Assembly: GCA_937919945.1 (NCBI GenBank)
Contig: CALESY010000119.1
Coordinates: forward strand, 1 to 64,000
Source: an uncultured Chitinophagaceae bacterium
Lineage (GTDB): Bacteria > Bacteroidota > Bacteroidia > Chitinophagales > Chitinophagaceae
Reading direction: 5' to 3'
DNA: 64,000 bases
A model generated the notes under the pieces. It searched no databases and had not been told where the DNA came from. It worked only from the letters and a program-made list of their open reading frames with translations. Each line of letters begins with the position of its first letter. The first letter of the stretch is position 1. This document shows, in pieces, positions 37,427 to 45,365 of this stretch. The position numbers and the translations under genes are program-made.

Positions 37427-38577
37427 TATTGCAGTCCCTTCAGCAGTGACACGATATACCCATAATCTTCTGCTGTCATTTTATTGTGTAAAGGAATAGA
37501 CATTGAGTATTCATTCGATGCATACGCACCAGGATAGTCTTGTGGTTTGATGCCGAATGTATTTGTATAATAACCCAGCATGTGTACGGCGTGTGTGCCA
37601 GGACGTGTGCTCACTCCCTGCTGTTGCAGGTACTCCATCAGCTCGTTACGGCTAATGGGTGCTTTGCTTTCGTCTATAAACAACACATATGATTGCCAAC
37701 CATGTTTATACTTAGCATCGTACACCGGTGTACGTAGCCATTCAATGTCTTTCAGTTGTTCGTTATAGTAGTTTGCCCATTGTTGCCTTTCATTGATGAA
37801 AGTATCCAGCTTTTGTATCTGCACAACGCCCAAAGCTCCTTGCAAGTCTGTCATTCGGTAATTATAACCCACCATATCAAACTCCGGCAATATATAAGGG
37901 CGCGGACCTTTATGCCTTTGCTCTTCTGATATGGAGGCTCCGTGATTACGCAAGCAATTCAGTTTCTCCGCCAATAAATCGTCATTCGTTGTCAGCATAC
38001 CACCCTCGCCTGTTGTTACAGATTTACGCGGATGAAAAGAAAAGCAACCAATATCGCCCAATGCACCAGCCGCTATACCGTTTAACGCTGCACCTGCCGC
38101 ACAAGCACCGTCTTCTACTATTTTCAGTTCAGGTGCTATTTCTTTTATCTTATCTACATCTGCACACAAGCCAAACAAGTGTACAGGTATAATTGCTTTT
38201 GTCTTGGCAGTAATTTTAGAACGAAGCTGTGCGGTATCTATATTAAATGTTACAGGGTCTATATCAATAAACATAGGCGTAGCACCGCAATACATCACCG
38301 CATTAGCAGTAGATACCCACGTAAAGGCAGGCACTATAACCTCGTCCCCCGCCCCTACACCCAATGCTACTAATGCAAGGTGCAATGCAGTAGTACAGTT
38401 TGATACTGCCAGGGCATGTTTAACACCATGTCTTTCAGCAAACAGTTTTTCAAACTGCGCCACTTTAGGCCCCTGTGTTATCCATCCGCTGAAGATGGGT
38501 TCTTTCAGTGCTTCCCATTCTTCATGCCCCATGCTGGGTAGCGATATGGGTATATTTCTTTTTAGTGTGTCTGCCAT
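37426..38577 (-). CDS. DegT/DnrJ/EryC1/StrS aminotransferase
   Basis: 383 residues, fold type I PLP enzyme. The internal-aldimine Lys lies in SFHPRKSVTTGEGG (about residue 187), with the preceding Asp in VEDGACAAGA. The N-terminal GWITQGPKVAQFEKLFAERHG is typical. It aminates a keto nucleotide sugar with glutamate or glutamine as donor. The adjacent SDR gene (38586-39563) could supply its substrate. It is one of three aminotransferases in the locus, which implies several amino sugars or successive amination steps. C3 versus C4 specificity cannot be read from the sequence. Confidence 0.9.
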   Translation of the reverse strand: MADTLKRNIPISLPSMGHEEWEALKEPIFSGWITQGPKVAQFEKLFAERHGVKHALAVSNCTTALHLALVALGVGAGDEVIVPAFTWVSTANAVMYCGATPMFIDIDPVTFNIDTAQLRSKITAKTKAIIPVHLFGLCADVDKIKEIAPELKIVEDGACAAGAALNGIAAGALGDIGCFSFHPRKSVTTGEGGMLTTNDDLLAEKLNCLRNHGASISEEQRHKGPRPYILPEFDMVGYNYRMTDLQGALGVVQIQKLDTFINERQQWANYYNEQLKDIEWLRTPVYDAKYKHGWQSYVLFIDESKAPISRNELMEYLQQQGVSTRPGTHAVHMLGYYTNTFGIKPQDYPGAYASNEYSMSIPLHNKMTAEDYGYIVSLLKGLQ

Positions 38578-38585
38578 GTGTTTGT

Positions 38586-39563
38586 TTATGCAGTTACCAA
38601 AACCTTGTCACGCCATTCTATCAACTTCATCAGTCCTTCTTCCAGTGAATATTTATATGTAAAACCAAGTTCGTTTTCCGCTTTTTCTTTAGAGCCTATC
38701 CTGTTTTGTACCAGTGCGCGCGCATCGTCTGCACTATATGGTTTGTATATCACTTCCAGATTCGATTCTTTCAGTTTCAATATTGTATCGCATAGCTGTC
38801 TGATGGTTGTCTGTACTTCTGTACCTACATTATAGAAACCATATTCCACATCGCTCAATACAGCCTGTACGTTGCACCTCGCCACATCTTCCACATAAAT
38901 AAAGTCATACGCCTGAGAACCATCACCGTTGATGGTTGGCTGTTCATTCGCATCTATTTTATTCAGCATGATGGGCACTACACCGCTGTATACAGCGTGC
39001 TGGTCTTGCCCGGGTCCATACACATTCATATAACGCAAGCCTACAACTTTCAAACCATACCTGTCATTGAAAGCAGTACACATTGCCTCCCCCGATATTT
39101 TGGTAGCACCGTAAAAATTCTTGTTGTTAAACGGATGGCTTTCTGTCATAGGCACTTCCACCGCATCTCCATATACAGATGCGGAAGATGAATACACCAA
39201 TTTCTTCACTTTATGTTTTACGCAGGCTTCCAGTACATTGAATGTGCCACCCACATTTACGTCAAACGCCGTGCGCGGAAAATCTTTACAATGCAACAAC
39301 CACATTGCCGCCAGATGAAAAACATAATCCACACCTTCCATCGCTTTGTCTAATATATCCAACTCACGTATATCGCCACCAAACGGATAGACTGTGCAGC
39401 GAGGGTCTTGCAGGCAATCATTAATGTTCTCGTATTTACCACGTGTAAAGTTGTCATATATAATTACTTCTTTCACATCGTGTTTCAGCAACTCTCTTAC
39501 CACAAAGCCGCCTATAAAGCCTGCTCCGCCAATGACTAATACTTTTGAATCTGTCAGTTTCAT
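38586..39563 (-). CDS. NAD-dependent sugar epimerase/dehydratase (extended SDR)
   Basis: 325 residues. Rossmann motif VIGGAGFIGGFVV (residues 10-22); catalytic SSSASVYG and YGATK (Tyr and Lys near 151-155). It acts on a nucleotide-activated sugar: epimerisation at C4 or 4,6-dehydration. The Ser-Ala-Ser-Val-Tyr signature and HVFHLAA region do not decide between these. It lies directly downstream of upxY (five-base gap) and upstream of the DegT aminotransferase, so it is probably the first enzyme of that amino-sugar branch. Confidence 0.88.
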   Translation of the reverse strand: MKLTDSKVLVIGGAGFIGGFVVRELLKHDVKEVIIYDNFTRGKYENINDCLQDPRCTVYPFGGDIRELDILDKAMEGVDYVFHLAAMWLLHCKDFPRTAFDVNVGGTFNVLEACVKHKVKKLVYSSSASVYGDAVEVPMTESHPFNNKNFYGATKISGEAMCTAFNDRYGLKVVGLRYMNVYGPGQDQHAVYSGVVPIMLNKIDANEQPTINGDGSQAYDFIYVEDVARCNVQAVLSDVEYGFYNVGTEVQTTIRQLCDTILKLKESNLEVIYKPYSADDARALVQNRIGSKEKAENELGFTYKYSLEEGLMKLIEWRDKVLVTA

Positions 39564-39568
39564 ACTAT

Positions 39569-40060
39569 TTACTTTGCGCTTGTTATAGACTGTACGGGTA
39601 TTTGTGCTTTCATACTAAAGCCTAATGCTTTAATATGTATCACAGCCATATTGCCACGCACCTGTATCAGTTCTCCTTTGTTTTCTTTAAATGGCCCTTC
39701 CTTCACTTCCACTACTTCGCCGGGCTTATACTCAACAGTTATTTCCGCATTTTTATAATTCTCTAAAAAGTCTTTAATAGCCTGTATCTCTGCTTCTCTG
39801 ACAACACCCGGCTTACCTACCCACCACAAAAAACGTACTGCACCTGCCGTCATCAACACTTTTACATTTTCTTCCTTGTAGTCGGTCATGTACACAAATA
39901 TGTACGACTTAAAAACCGGCTCAGCTACTTTTTTCTTTCTGTCGCTCCACTGCCTTATTTCTTCACGCAACGGGCAATACACTTTTATGCCTTTCTGCTC
40001 CAAAAGCTTCGCAAGCTTTTTTTCATTTCTTGGTTTGGTATGTAATACGTACCACGGCAT
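39569..40060 (-). CDS. upxY: UpxY-family NusG-like antiterminator
   Basis: 163 residues. The N-terminal NGN domain (WYVLHTKPRNEKKLAKLLEQ, then FKSYIFVYM) and a C-terminal KOW segment (about 108-135, VVEVKEGPFKENKGELIQV) match NusG-like proteins. In Bacteroides the UpxY proteins are the first genes of capsule operons and prevent early termination within their own operon. Here the gene precedes about 30 kb of biosynthetic genes on the same strand, and the perfect hairpin at 27685-27710 is a candidate site for it to override. It acts on RNA polymerase in the cytoplasm. Confidence 0.93.
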   Translation of the reverse strand: MPWYVLHTKPRNEKKLAKLLEQKGIKVYCPLREEIRQWSDRKKKVAEPVFKSYIFVYMTDYKEENVKVLMTAGAVRFLWWVGKPGVVREAEIQAIKDFLENYKNAEITVEYKPGEVVEVKEGPFKENKGELIQVRGNMAVIHIKALGFSMKAQIPVQSITSAK

Positions 40061-40069
40061 TCCTAATGC

Positions 40070-40612
40070 TTATTTATTCTCCCACAATAGCAGGTATTTT
40101 TCTTTGCCTGCTCCGTTCATACTATGCAGATAGCTATTCCACTCCTTACTATCATATGTCAAAAACCTTACTTTTCTATCTATTAATTTTTCTGCTTTGC
40201 TTACCATCTTCACAAGGTATTCTTTGTCTATGTCGCCTACTAATACTAAATCTATTATACCTGAGTCTTTGCCTTTTGCATAATCGCCTGTTAAATACAA
40301 CCTTTCTACGTTACCCATCCTGTCTATTACTACTTCTATCACTCTGTCAATCCCTATATATTTCATCAATATGCTTCGTAAATCGCCAAACAACGGATGC
40401 CTGTCATTGGCTTTGTACATTTTTTTATTGCCCCTGCTTTCAGACAATATCATACCTGCATCTTCAAAGCGGTTCAATTCTACACGTATAGAGTTGGTGC
40501 TTTCGTCAAACTCATCCGCTAGGCCACGCAAGTAAGCAGTTGTACCAGGGTTTAAAAACAACCTGAGCAACAACTTTATCCTTGTACGGGATGATATTAA
40601 TGTTTCCAGCAT
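40070..40612 (-). CDS. Winged-helix regulator with nucleotidyltransferase-like domain
   Basis: 180 residues. Residues 1-75 form a winged helix-turn-helix of ArsR/MarR type (TRIKLLLRLFLNPGTTAYLRGLADEFDESTNSIRVELNRFEDAGMI). Residues about 95-175 look like a minimal nucleotidyltransferase domain (VIDRMGNVERLYLTGDYAKGKDSGIIDLVLVGD), where an Asp pair and a Gly-containing helix can be seen, though the first catalytic acid is unclear. Similar genes precede upxY in other Bacteroidota polysaccharide loci. It probably regulates the promoter of this operon. The nucleotidyl-transfer activity, if any, is unknown. Confidence 0.82.
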   Translation of the reverse strand: MLETLISSRTRIKLLLRLFLNPGTTAYLRGLADEFDESTNSIRVELNRFEDAGMILSESRGNKKMYKANDRHPLFGDLRSILMKYIGIDRVIEVVIDRMGNVERLYLTGDYAKGKDSGIIDLVLVGDIDKEYLVKMVSKAEKLIDRKVRFLTYDSKEWNSYLHSMNGAGKEKYLLLWENK

Positions 40613-40624
40613 ACCTAAGCGATA

Positions 40625-40750
40625 CTATCTAAAGAACTTAGCCTGTAATGGCATGGCTTCGCCGTTGTCAGCCACAAGCTCAACACAAGAACGAGTAATA
40701 AAGTTACTCATTCCCGCATAAAACACAAGCCTCTCTGCACGTTTTTTCAT
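40625..40750 (-). CDS. Small 41-residue protein in the regulatory operon
   Basis: A 41-codon reading frame begins with ATG at 40750 and ends with TAG at 40625. It lies 16 bases after the CBS-nucleotidyltransferase stop and 12 bases before the start of the winged-helix regulator gene, exactly the spacing of an operon member. The peptide begins MKKRAERLVFYAGMSN, is basic at the N-terminus, has one Cys and no clear membrane helix. No obvious purine-rich ribosome-binding site precedes it. Function unknown; a chance frame cannot be excluded. Confidence 0.45.
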   Translation of the reverse strand: MKKRAERLVFYAGMSNFITRSCVELVADNGEAMPLQAKFFR

Positions 40751-40766
40751 TGTTTGTTAATCTGCA

Positions 40767-41825
40767 TTAAGCCAAGTTGATGTATTTAACATCTTCCTGT
40801 GCTTTCAGGTAGTCTTCAGGTTTGCCGATGTCCAACCAATAACCGAGTATCGGGAATGAAACTATAGACTTACCATATTTTATTAGGCTGTCCATTAGGT
40901 CTGTTACATTATAAAACTCATTATCAGGCACTAAATTCAGCAACTCTCTTTTGATGATATAGATACCCGCATTGGAATAATAGGTGTATCGTGGTTTTTC
41001 TTTCAGTGAGTTCACAAAATTGTTACTGCTTACTTCCAGCACGCCATACGGAATATCTACCTGATAGCCTGTTGTAGCCACCGCCATGTCTGCACCACTG
41101 TTTTTAAAAGCGTTGTAAAATGCTTCATAATCTATCGTTGTCAGCAGGTCTGAGTTCATGACCAATATATGATCGTGCGATAAATGCCCGCACAGTTTCA
41201 CCGAACCCATCGTACCCATCGGCTTGTCTTCAAATACATATTTTACAGACATGCCCTTGTTGCTGCCATCGCCAAAATAGCTGATGATGCTATCTGCCAG
41301 ATAATTGACACTGATACAGATATTTTTAATACCGAACTTTTTAAGCCTGTCAATATTATGCTCCAGTATGGGCTTGTCGCCTACAGGCAGCATGGGCTTT
41401 GGTGTATGCTCTGTAAGCGGCATGAGCCTTTGTCCACGCCCGCCAGCCATTATCACCACATCTACTGGCAATATAGTTTGTACTTGCGTCAGGTTCAGCA
41501 CACCTACTATCTTCATTGTCCTGTCAACAATGGGTATGACAAGAAAATTCCTTGCGCGTAACGTTGTTATATCCGTTTGGTAAAGCTCATCTTGGTAGAT
41601 GAATAACGGATTAGGCTGTACATAATCTGCTATAGTATGATTGATAATGGTTAGCCCATTGATGAAACCTCTACGTAAGTCGCCGTCAGTCAGTGAGCCC
41701 ATGAGTTTCATGTTTTCATCTGCGACAATCAGTATCGGGTCCAGTTTCAGATCTTCCAATTTAATGAAAGCATCTCTTACTGATTGATGGCCAAAGATGA
41801 CGTGCCTTTCAATGTTGCGTGTCAT
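40767..41825 (-). CDS. CBS-domain sugar-nucleotidylyltransferase
   Basis: 352 residues from the ATG at 41825 (an upstream frame extension to 41882 would run into a repeat-rich leader). Two CBS domains fill about 1-120 (GHQSVRDAFIKLEDLKLDPILIVADE, LRRGFINGLTI). The catalytic part starts with the nucleotidyltransferase signature VVIMAGGRGQRLMPLTEHTPKPM near 123-145, followed by VGDKPILEHNI. This architecture (PtmE-like) activates a sugar phosphate with NTP, often a legionaminic-type or heptose sugar. The CBS pair probably senses a nucleotide. It is the first gene of the unit that leads to upxY. Confidence 0.87.
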   Translation of the reverse strand: MTRNIERHVIFGHQSVRDAFIKLEDLKLDPILIVADENMKLMGSLTDGDLRRGFINGLTIINHTIADYVQPNPLFIYQDELYQTDITTLRARNFLVIPIVDRTMKIVGVLNLTQVQTILPVDVVIMAGGRGQRLMPLTEHTPKPMLPVGDKPILEHNIDRLKKFGIKNICISVNYLADSIISYFGDGSNKGMSVKYVFEDKPMGTMGSVKLCGHLSHDHILVMNSDLLTTIDYEAFYNAFKNSGADMAVATTGYQVDIPYGVLEVSSNNFVNSLKEKPRYTYYSNAGIYIIKRELLNLVPDNEFYNVTDLMDSLIKYGKSIVSFPILGYWLDIGKPEDYLKAQEDVKYINLA

Positions 41826-41848
41826 TGTGTGTGTATTTATTTTTTGTC

Positions 41849-41858
41849 TTGTATACAA
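41849..41858. repeat. 10-bp palindrome in the leader of the CBS-nucleotidyltransferase gene
   Basis: TTGTATACAA is a perfect palindrome 24-33 bases upstream of the ATG at 41825. It is the closest to the gene of three consecutive inverted repeats in this leader. Confidence 0.6.
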
Positions 41859-41879
41859 TGGTTGTGCAGAACACAACCA
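41859..41879. repeat. 8-bp inverted repeat in the same leader
   Basis: TGGTTGTG and CACAACCA with a five-base spacer abut the palindrome at 41849-41858. Able to form an RNA hairpin in the transcript of the downstream minus-strand gene or to bind a dimeric regulator. Confidence 0.6.
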
Positions 41880-41887
41880 CAATAAGT

Positions 41888-41918
41888 CTGTATCAAAATC
41901 TTTGTGTATTTGATACAG
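41888..41918. repeat. 10-bp inverted repeat in the same leader
   Basis: CTGTATCAAA and TTTGATACAG, perfect, with an 11-base spacer, about 63-93 bases upstream of the ATG at 41825. It may be an operator for the winged-helix regulator encoded nearby or part of a folded leader RNA. Not followed by a U tract on either strand. Confidence 0.65.
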
Positions 41919-41989
41919 TGTGTGTTTGCATTAAAGATAGTACCGGGTGGTACCTGCAACAAAATTTTCAGAAAGGAATAACAAGCAAT

Positions 41990-42016
41990 AAACAATGTGA
42001 TAACAAAACGTTTACA
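41990..42016. repeat. 27-bp direct repeat, copy 1
   Basis: A 27-base segment identical to 44257-44283. This copy starts 25 bases beyond the stop of the LegC-type gene. Its part CAAAACGTTTACA also pairs with 42026-42038 to form a hairpin. See the terminator entry for the structure. Confidence 0.85.
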
Positions 42017-42038
42017 AGCCTTACCTGTAAACATTTTG
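42004..42038 (-). terminator. Hairpin after the LegC-type aminotransferase gene
   Basis: Minus-strand RNA: CAAAATGTTTACA, nine-base loop, TGTAAACGTTTTG (12 of 13 pairs, one G-U or mismatch), then TTATCACATTG. It starts two bases after the stop at 42041. The T tract is short, so this is a probable but weak terminator. Confidence 0.5.
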
Positions 42039-42040
42039 CG

Positions 42041-43183
42041 TTAAGGCCTGTAGCTACTGGGTATATTCACTACCCTGTCTTCCAGCCACAATGCATTATC
42101 CAATAGGCCACACTGAGAATGCTGATACATGGGCAGTTTATTCATCAGCTTCCATATAGGGCGTGTCATTACTTTACTGTCGTTGGTAGCTTGCAGAAAA
42201 GCATCGCGCGCTGAAAGATCTTTTAGTATTATAGTATTGAGCCAGTAGTTTGCCTTACCATCTACGGCTTCAGTTACAAATTGTATATCCGTATCTGCGA
42301 AATGGCTTTTGTAAATGCCTGCCAGTTCACGTTTATTATCCAATATTGTTGGTAATTGCTCTAATTGCGCGCACGCTACAGCTGCATTGAGATTAGGCAT
42401 ACGGTAATTATAGCCTACCTCATCATGTACAAACTCATACGGGTGGGGTATCTTGGCAGTGGTAGATAAATGTTTGGCATATTGTGCCAGCTTTTCATTA
42501 TTGGTAATGATGGCACCACCACCACCACACGTTACCGTTTTATTACCGTTAAAGCTGAAAGCAGCTACTAAACCAAAGTTGCCTGTATGCCTACCTTTAT
42601 AGTATGTACCTAAAGACTCCGCTGCATCTTCTACAAGTGCTATATGATAGCGGTCGCATATTGCCGCTATCTCGTCTATTCTGCAAGGAAAGCCGAACGT
42701 ATGCATAGGCACACATGCAGCAATACGCCTGCCTGTTGTTTTGTTGAAGCATATGCCATCTTTTATAGCGGCATTTGCAGTCAAAAAATCTTCCAGTGCT
42801 TTCGGCGATAAACCCATCGTGTCTTTATCAACATCTACAAAAACAGGTATGCCTTGTGCATGAGTAATAGCATTTGCTGTAGCAACAAACGTAAGCGGCT
42901 GTGTTATCACTTCTTCATCCCGCTGCACACCTGCTACAATCAGTGCCAAGTGCAAAGCAGTAGTACCATTGGTAGTGGCTATGGCATACTTAGCACCCGT
43001 TATCTCCTGCATCATTTCTTCAAAGCGATTTACATATGCGCCTACTGAAGAAACAAATGTAGAGTCAATCGTATCGAGCAAATACTTTTTTTCATTGCCT
43101 CCGAAATACGGTGCGTGCAATGGAACAAAAGCTTCCGGCTCTTTGAAAACGCCTCTAATAAACTGAATAGTATCGTTATACAT
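42041..43183 (-). CDS. LegC-family sugar aminotransferase
   Basis: 380 residues. DegT superfamily, LegC-type: FVPLHAPYFGGNEKKYLLDTIDSTFVSSVGAYVNRFEEMM at the N-terminus is typical of the group that aminates C4 of UDP-4-keto-6-deoxy-HexNAc on the way to legionaminic acid and related sugars. PLP Lys in SFNGNKTVTCGGGG near 215, Asp in LVEDAAESLGTYY. The start lies eight bases inside the end of the upstream SDR gene. The later legionaminic genes (LegI/NeuB, LegG, LegH) are not in the window, so the product may be a 4-amino sugar used as such. Confidence 0.9.
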   Translation of the reverse strand: MYNDTIQFIRGVFKEPEAFVPLHAPYFGGNEKKYLLDTIDSTFVSSVGAYVNRFEEMMQEITGAKYAIATTNGTTALHLALIVAGVQRDEEVITQPLTFVATANAITHAQGIPVFVDVDKDTMGLSPKALEDFLTANAAIKDGICFNKTTGRRIAACVPMHTFGFPCRIDEIAAICDRYHIALVEDAAESLGTYYKGRHTGNFGLVAAFSFNGNKTVTCGGGGAIITNNEKLAQYAKHLSTTAKIPHPYEFVHDEVGYNYRMPNLNAAVACAQLEQLPTILDNKRELAGIYKSHFADTDIQFVTEAVDGKANYWLNTIILKDLSARDAFLQATNDSKVMTRPIWKLMNKLPMYQHSQCGLLDNALWLEDRVVNIPSSYRP

Positions 43184-44153
43184 TCTTGTATTTGTTATCG
43201 TCAGGATTTAAGATAAAACCGTCATCAAGCACTTTCTTTATTTGTGCTATACCATCGGGCACTTTGAATATGACTTCAAAACCAAGCCTGTTTTTTATCT
43301 TATCAAAATTCACCCGATAGTCGCGCGGATCTTCGTTTTTAGATACATATTTTATCTTGGCATCAGGTATAAACTTCTTCACTTCGTCTACAATCATTTT
43401 TTTCTGATAGTTTTCCGATGTGTCACCTACATTGAATACGTCAAAAGAAACCAGATCTGGCGTTGCTTCAAGAACAGTAACTACAGAACGCGCTAAGTCA
43501 TAAACGTGGCAGTAGGGCCTCCAGAACTGTTCTCCGAATATCACCAACTCTCTGCCCAAAGCCAGTTCTTTAGCAAATTCATTCACTGTCAAATCAAAAC
43601 GTGGGCGTAAAGACAAACCATATACGGTTGAAAAACGCAAACAGGTAGGCTTACAGTTATTGCTTTGTGGCTGCGAAAGCAGGTATTGCTCGACAGCTAC
43701 TTTTGTTTCCGCATAGAGCGATACAGGTGCAGTTTCAGACTCTTCTGTTACGTATGCTTCGGGGTCGCTCATCTTACCATAGTTGCTACAAGTAGATGCA
43801 AACACAAATTTTGAAACGCCCATTTCATTGGCTATACTATAAAGCAGTTTACTACCTTCAAGGTTTGTTGTTTTTGCCAATTCCGGGTGTTTAGCACACG
43901 CGGGGTCTCCAACTATAGATGCCAAATGCGCTACACAATCAATGCCATGCATTGCAACACGGACATCCGCTTCATTACGTATATCTCCTTTCGTAAATTC
44001 AAAATTCGGCAGGTTCAGCAGGTCTATGATAGGCTCGCCGCCATACATCAGGTTGTCCATAACCCTTACCTGATAGCCCTTATCCAATAACTGTCTTGTG
44101 AGTACAGAACCGATATAACCGGCTCCGCCTGTTACCAATATCTTTTTAGACAT
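43176..44153 (-). CDS. NAD-dependent sugar epimerase/dehydratase (extended SDR)
   Basis: 325 residues. Rossmann motif VTGGAGYIGSVLT (residues 6-18); active site YAETK near residue 146, with FASTCSNYG in place of the usual SSSSVYG. The Ser-Thr-Cys-Ser variant occurs in some sugar epimerases of polysaccharide loci. It supplies the LegC-type enzyme that follows, possibly as a dehydratase or epimerase of a UDP- or GDP-sugar. First gene of its transcription unit, with a well-formed promoter at 44200-44228. Confidence 0.87.
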   Translation of the reverse strand: MSKKILVTGGAGYIGSVLTRQLLDKGYQVRVMDNLMYGGEPIIDLLNLPNFEFTKGDIRNEADVRVAMHGIDCVAHLASIVGDPACAKHPELAKTTNLEGSKLLYSIANEMGVSKFVFASTCSNYGKMSDPEAYVTEESETAPVSLYAETKVAVEQYLLSQPQSNNCKPTCLRFSTVYGLSLRPRFDLTVNEFAKELALGRELVIFGEQFWRPYCHVYDLARSVVTVLEATPDLVSFDVFNVGDTSENYQKKMIVDEVKKFIPDAKIKYVSKNEDPRDYRVNFDKIKNRLGFEVIFKVPDGIAQIKKVLDDGFILNPDDNKYKNV

Positions 44154-44199
44154 AGTACGAATGTGTTTCTATTTTTTGTAAATATGGTTTTATGCCCAA

Positions 44200-44228
44200 C
44201 AAATATAACTTCGGTCGGGTGCTACCAA
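44200..44228 (-). promoter_or_regulatory. Bacteroidota promoter for the SDR-LegC unit
   Basis: On the minus strand, TTG, 18 bases, then TATATTTG: a full match to TTG-N17-23-TAnnTTTG. The predicted start would be about 40 bases upstream of the ATG at 44153. Confidence 0.55.
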
Positions 44229-44256
44229 TAATATCAATGTGTCATTAACGCATTAA

Positions 44257-44283
44257 AAACAATGTGATAACAAAACGTTTACA
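44257..44283. repeat. 27-bp direct repeat, copy 2
   Basis: Identical to 41990-42016. It overlaps the stop codon (44279-44281) of the PHP-phosphatase gene. On the minus strand the junction reads CGTTTA-GTG-TAAACG followed by TTTTG, a short hairpin with a T-rich tail, so both copies sit where minus-strand transcripts end. Confidence 0.85.
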
Positions 44284-45058
44284 CTAAACGAAGAGATGAA
44301 TTAAGGAATGGTGTGCGTTGCAATAAAGGCATCACACCACTTTGCAGCATAGCTTGCAGATTATCAGCATGTTTTACATGGTGCATATCCGTACCGCAAT
44401 ATTGATATAAGCCCGCAGCAAGTAAATCTTCTGCTGCACGCTTTACAGCACCTCCATAATATCCGAACAACGAAAGTACATTCAGTTGTAAGTAGCAACC
44501 TCTGTTACGCAATTCATTATACGCCTGCATATTGCCATGATAATAAGCGTATCGCTCGGGATGTGCCAATATTGGTTTATAGCCTTTTGCCTGTATCCTG
44601 AAAAGTATATCGTCAAACCTGATAGGCTCAAACATGAATGATATTTCTACCAGTACCTGATTATCAACAATCGGCATCAATTCACCGGCTTCAAGTAGTT
44701 GAATGAAGTGATCATCTATATAATACTCAGCCGCTGCCCGTATCGGGAAGTTAATATTGCGTTCATGCAATGCATGCTGCAAACTTTGTAGCCCTGCTTG
44801 TATATTATAGCTGTTATTGGGATAATGGTCGTATTTGATATGCGGTGTAGTAATAGCACTATGAAAGCCCATAGACTGCAGGCGTTGTATAAGCATAATG
44901 CTATCTTCTATCGTTTGCGCGCCATCATCTATGCCAGGTATCAGGTGAGAATGCATATCAGTACCTAAAAACGACCAATCTCCATAACCGCTAGGATTAT
45001 GCGGTGCGTAATGAAGTCCTGAACTTTCTTTTTTCTTACCAAACAGCTTTGAAAACAT
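44279..45058 (-). CDS. PHP-family tyrosine-protein phosphatase (CpsB/YwqE/Wzb role)
   Basis: 259 residues. The metal-binding start DMHSHLIPGIDDGAQTIEDSI (residues about 33-53), later THDH-like residues in TTPHIKYDHYP, ILAHPERYAYY and YCGTDMHH define the PHP tyrosine phosphatases. It would remove phosphate from the tyrosine tail of the Wzc-type kinase at 29620-31971, closing the regulatory cycle of polymer export. It is at the upstream edge of the polysaccharide locus, and the 307 bases before it hold no gene. A near-consensus TATATTTA lies 25-32 bases before the ATG. Confidence 0.92.
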   Translation of the reverse strand: MFSKLFGKKKESSGLHYAPHNPSGYGDWSFLGTDMHSHLIPGIDDGAQTIEDSIMLIQRLQSMGFHSAITTPHIKYDHYPNNSYNIQAGLQSLQHALHERNINFPIRAAAEYYIDDHFIQLLEAGELMPIVDNQVLVEISFMFEPIRFDDILFRIQAKGYKPILAHPERYAYYHGNMQAYNELRNRGCYLQLNVLSLFGYYGGAVKRAAEDLLAAGLYQYCGTDMHHVKHADNLQAMLQSGVMPLLQRTPFLNSSLRLV

Positions 45059-45365
45059 ATTTATACTACTCCTATCAGGTTGTAAATATAGCGCTATTTA
45101 GACTAATGCTATTATAGGCTTAAGCTCAAAAGCAATTATGTAGATACTGCACTGACTATATATAAATAGCCCCACCTTAGTTTCTTCAAGCCTACCTTCC
45201 CGTTTTCACTATACGTCATTATACAAGCTACCAACACAGGCCTAAACCACCTAAGGCATAATGATAGAGCACTAGTTAACTATTTATACAATAGCTGGCA
45301 TCAATATTGGTATCAATATTACCCAAGGTATTACGTATGCTAATGCAAAAATGAAGCTAAATTTT
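45059..45365. other. Intergenic boundary between polysaccharide and oxidase regions
   Basis: 307 bases without a supported gene. It contains a palindrome ATAGCGCTAT at 45088-45097 overlapping a near-consensus -7 element (TATATTTA, minus strand) for the phosphatase gene, and a short direct repeat (ATCAATATT twice, near 45300-45325). A 26-codon hydrophobic frame on the minus strand near its 45.3-kb end lacks a start codon. Otherwise nothing recognisable. Confidence 0.6.

Noticed and set aside
42041..44153. A full legionaminic or pseudaminic acid pathway
   Set aside because: Only a LegC-type aminotransferase, an SDR enzyme and a CBS-nucleotidyltransferase are present; no NeuB/LegI synthase, LegG hydrolase or CMP-transferase signature was seen.
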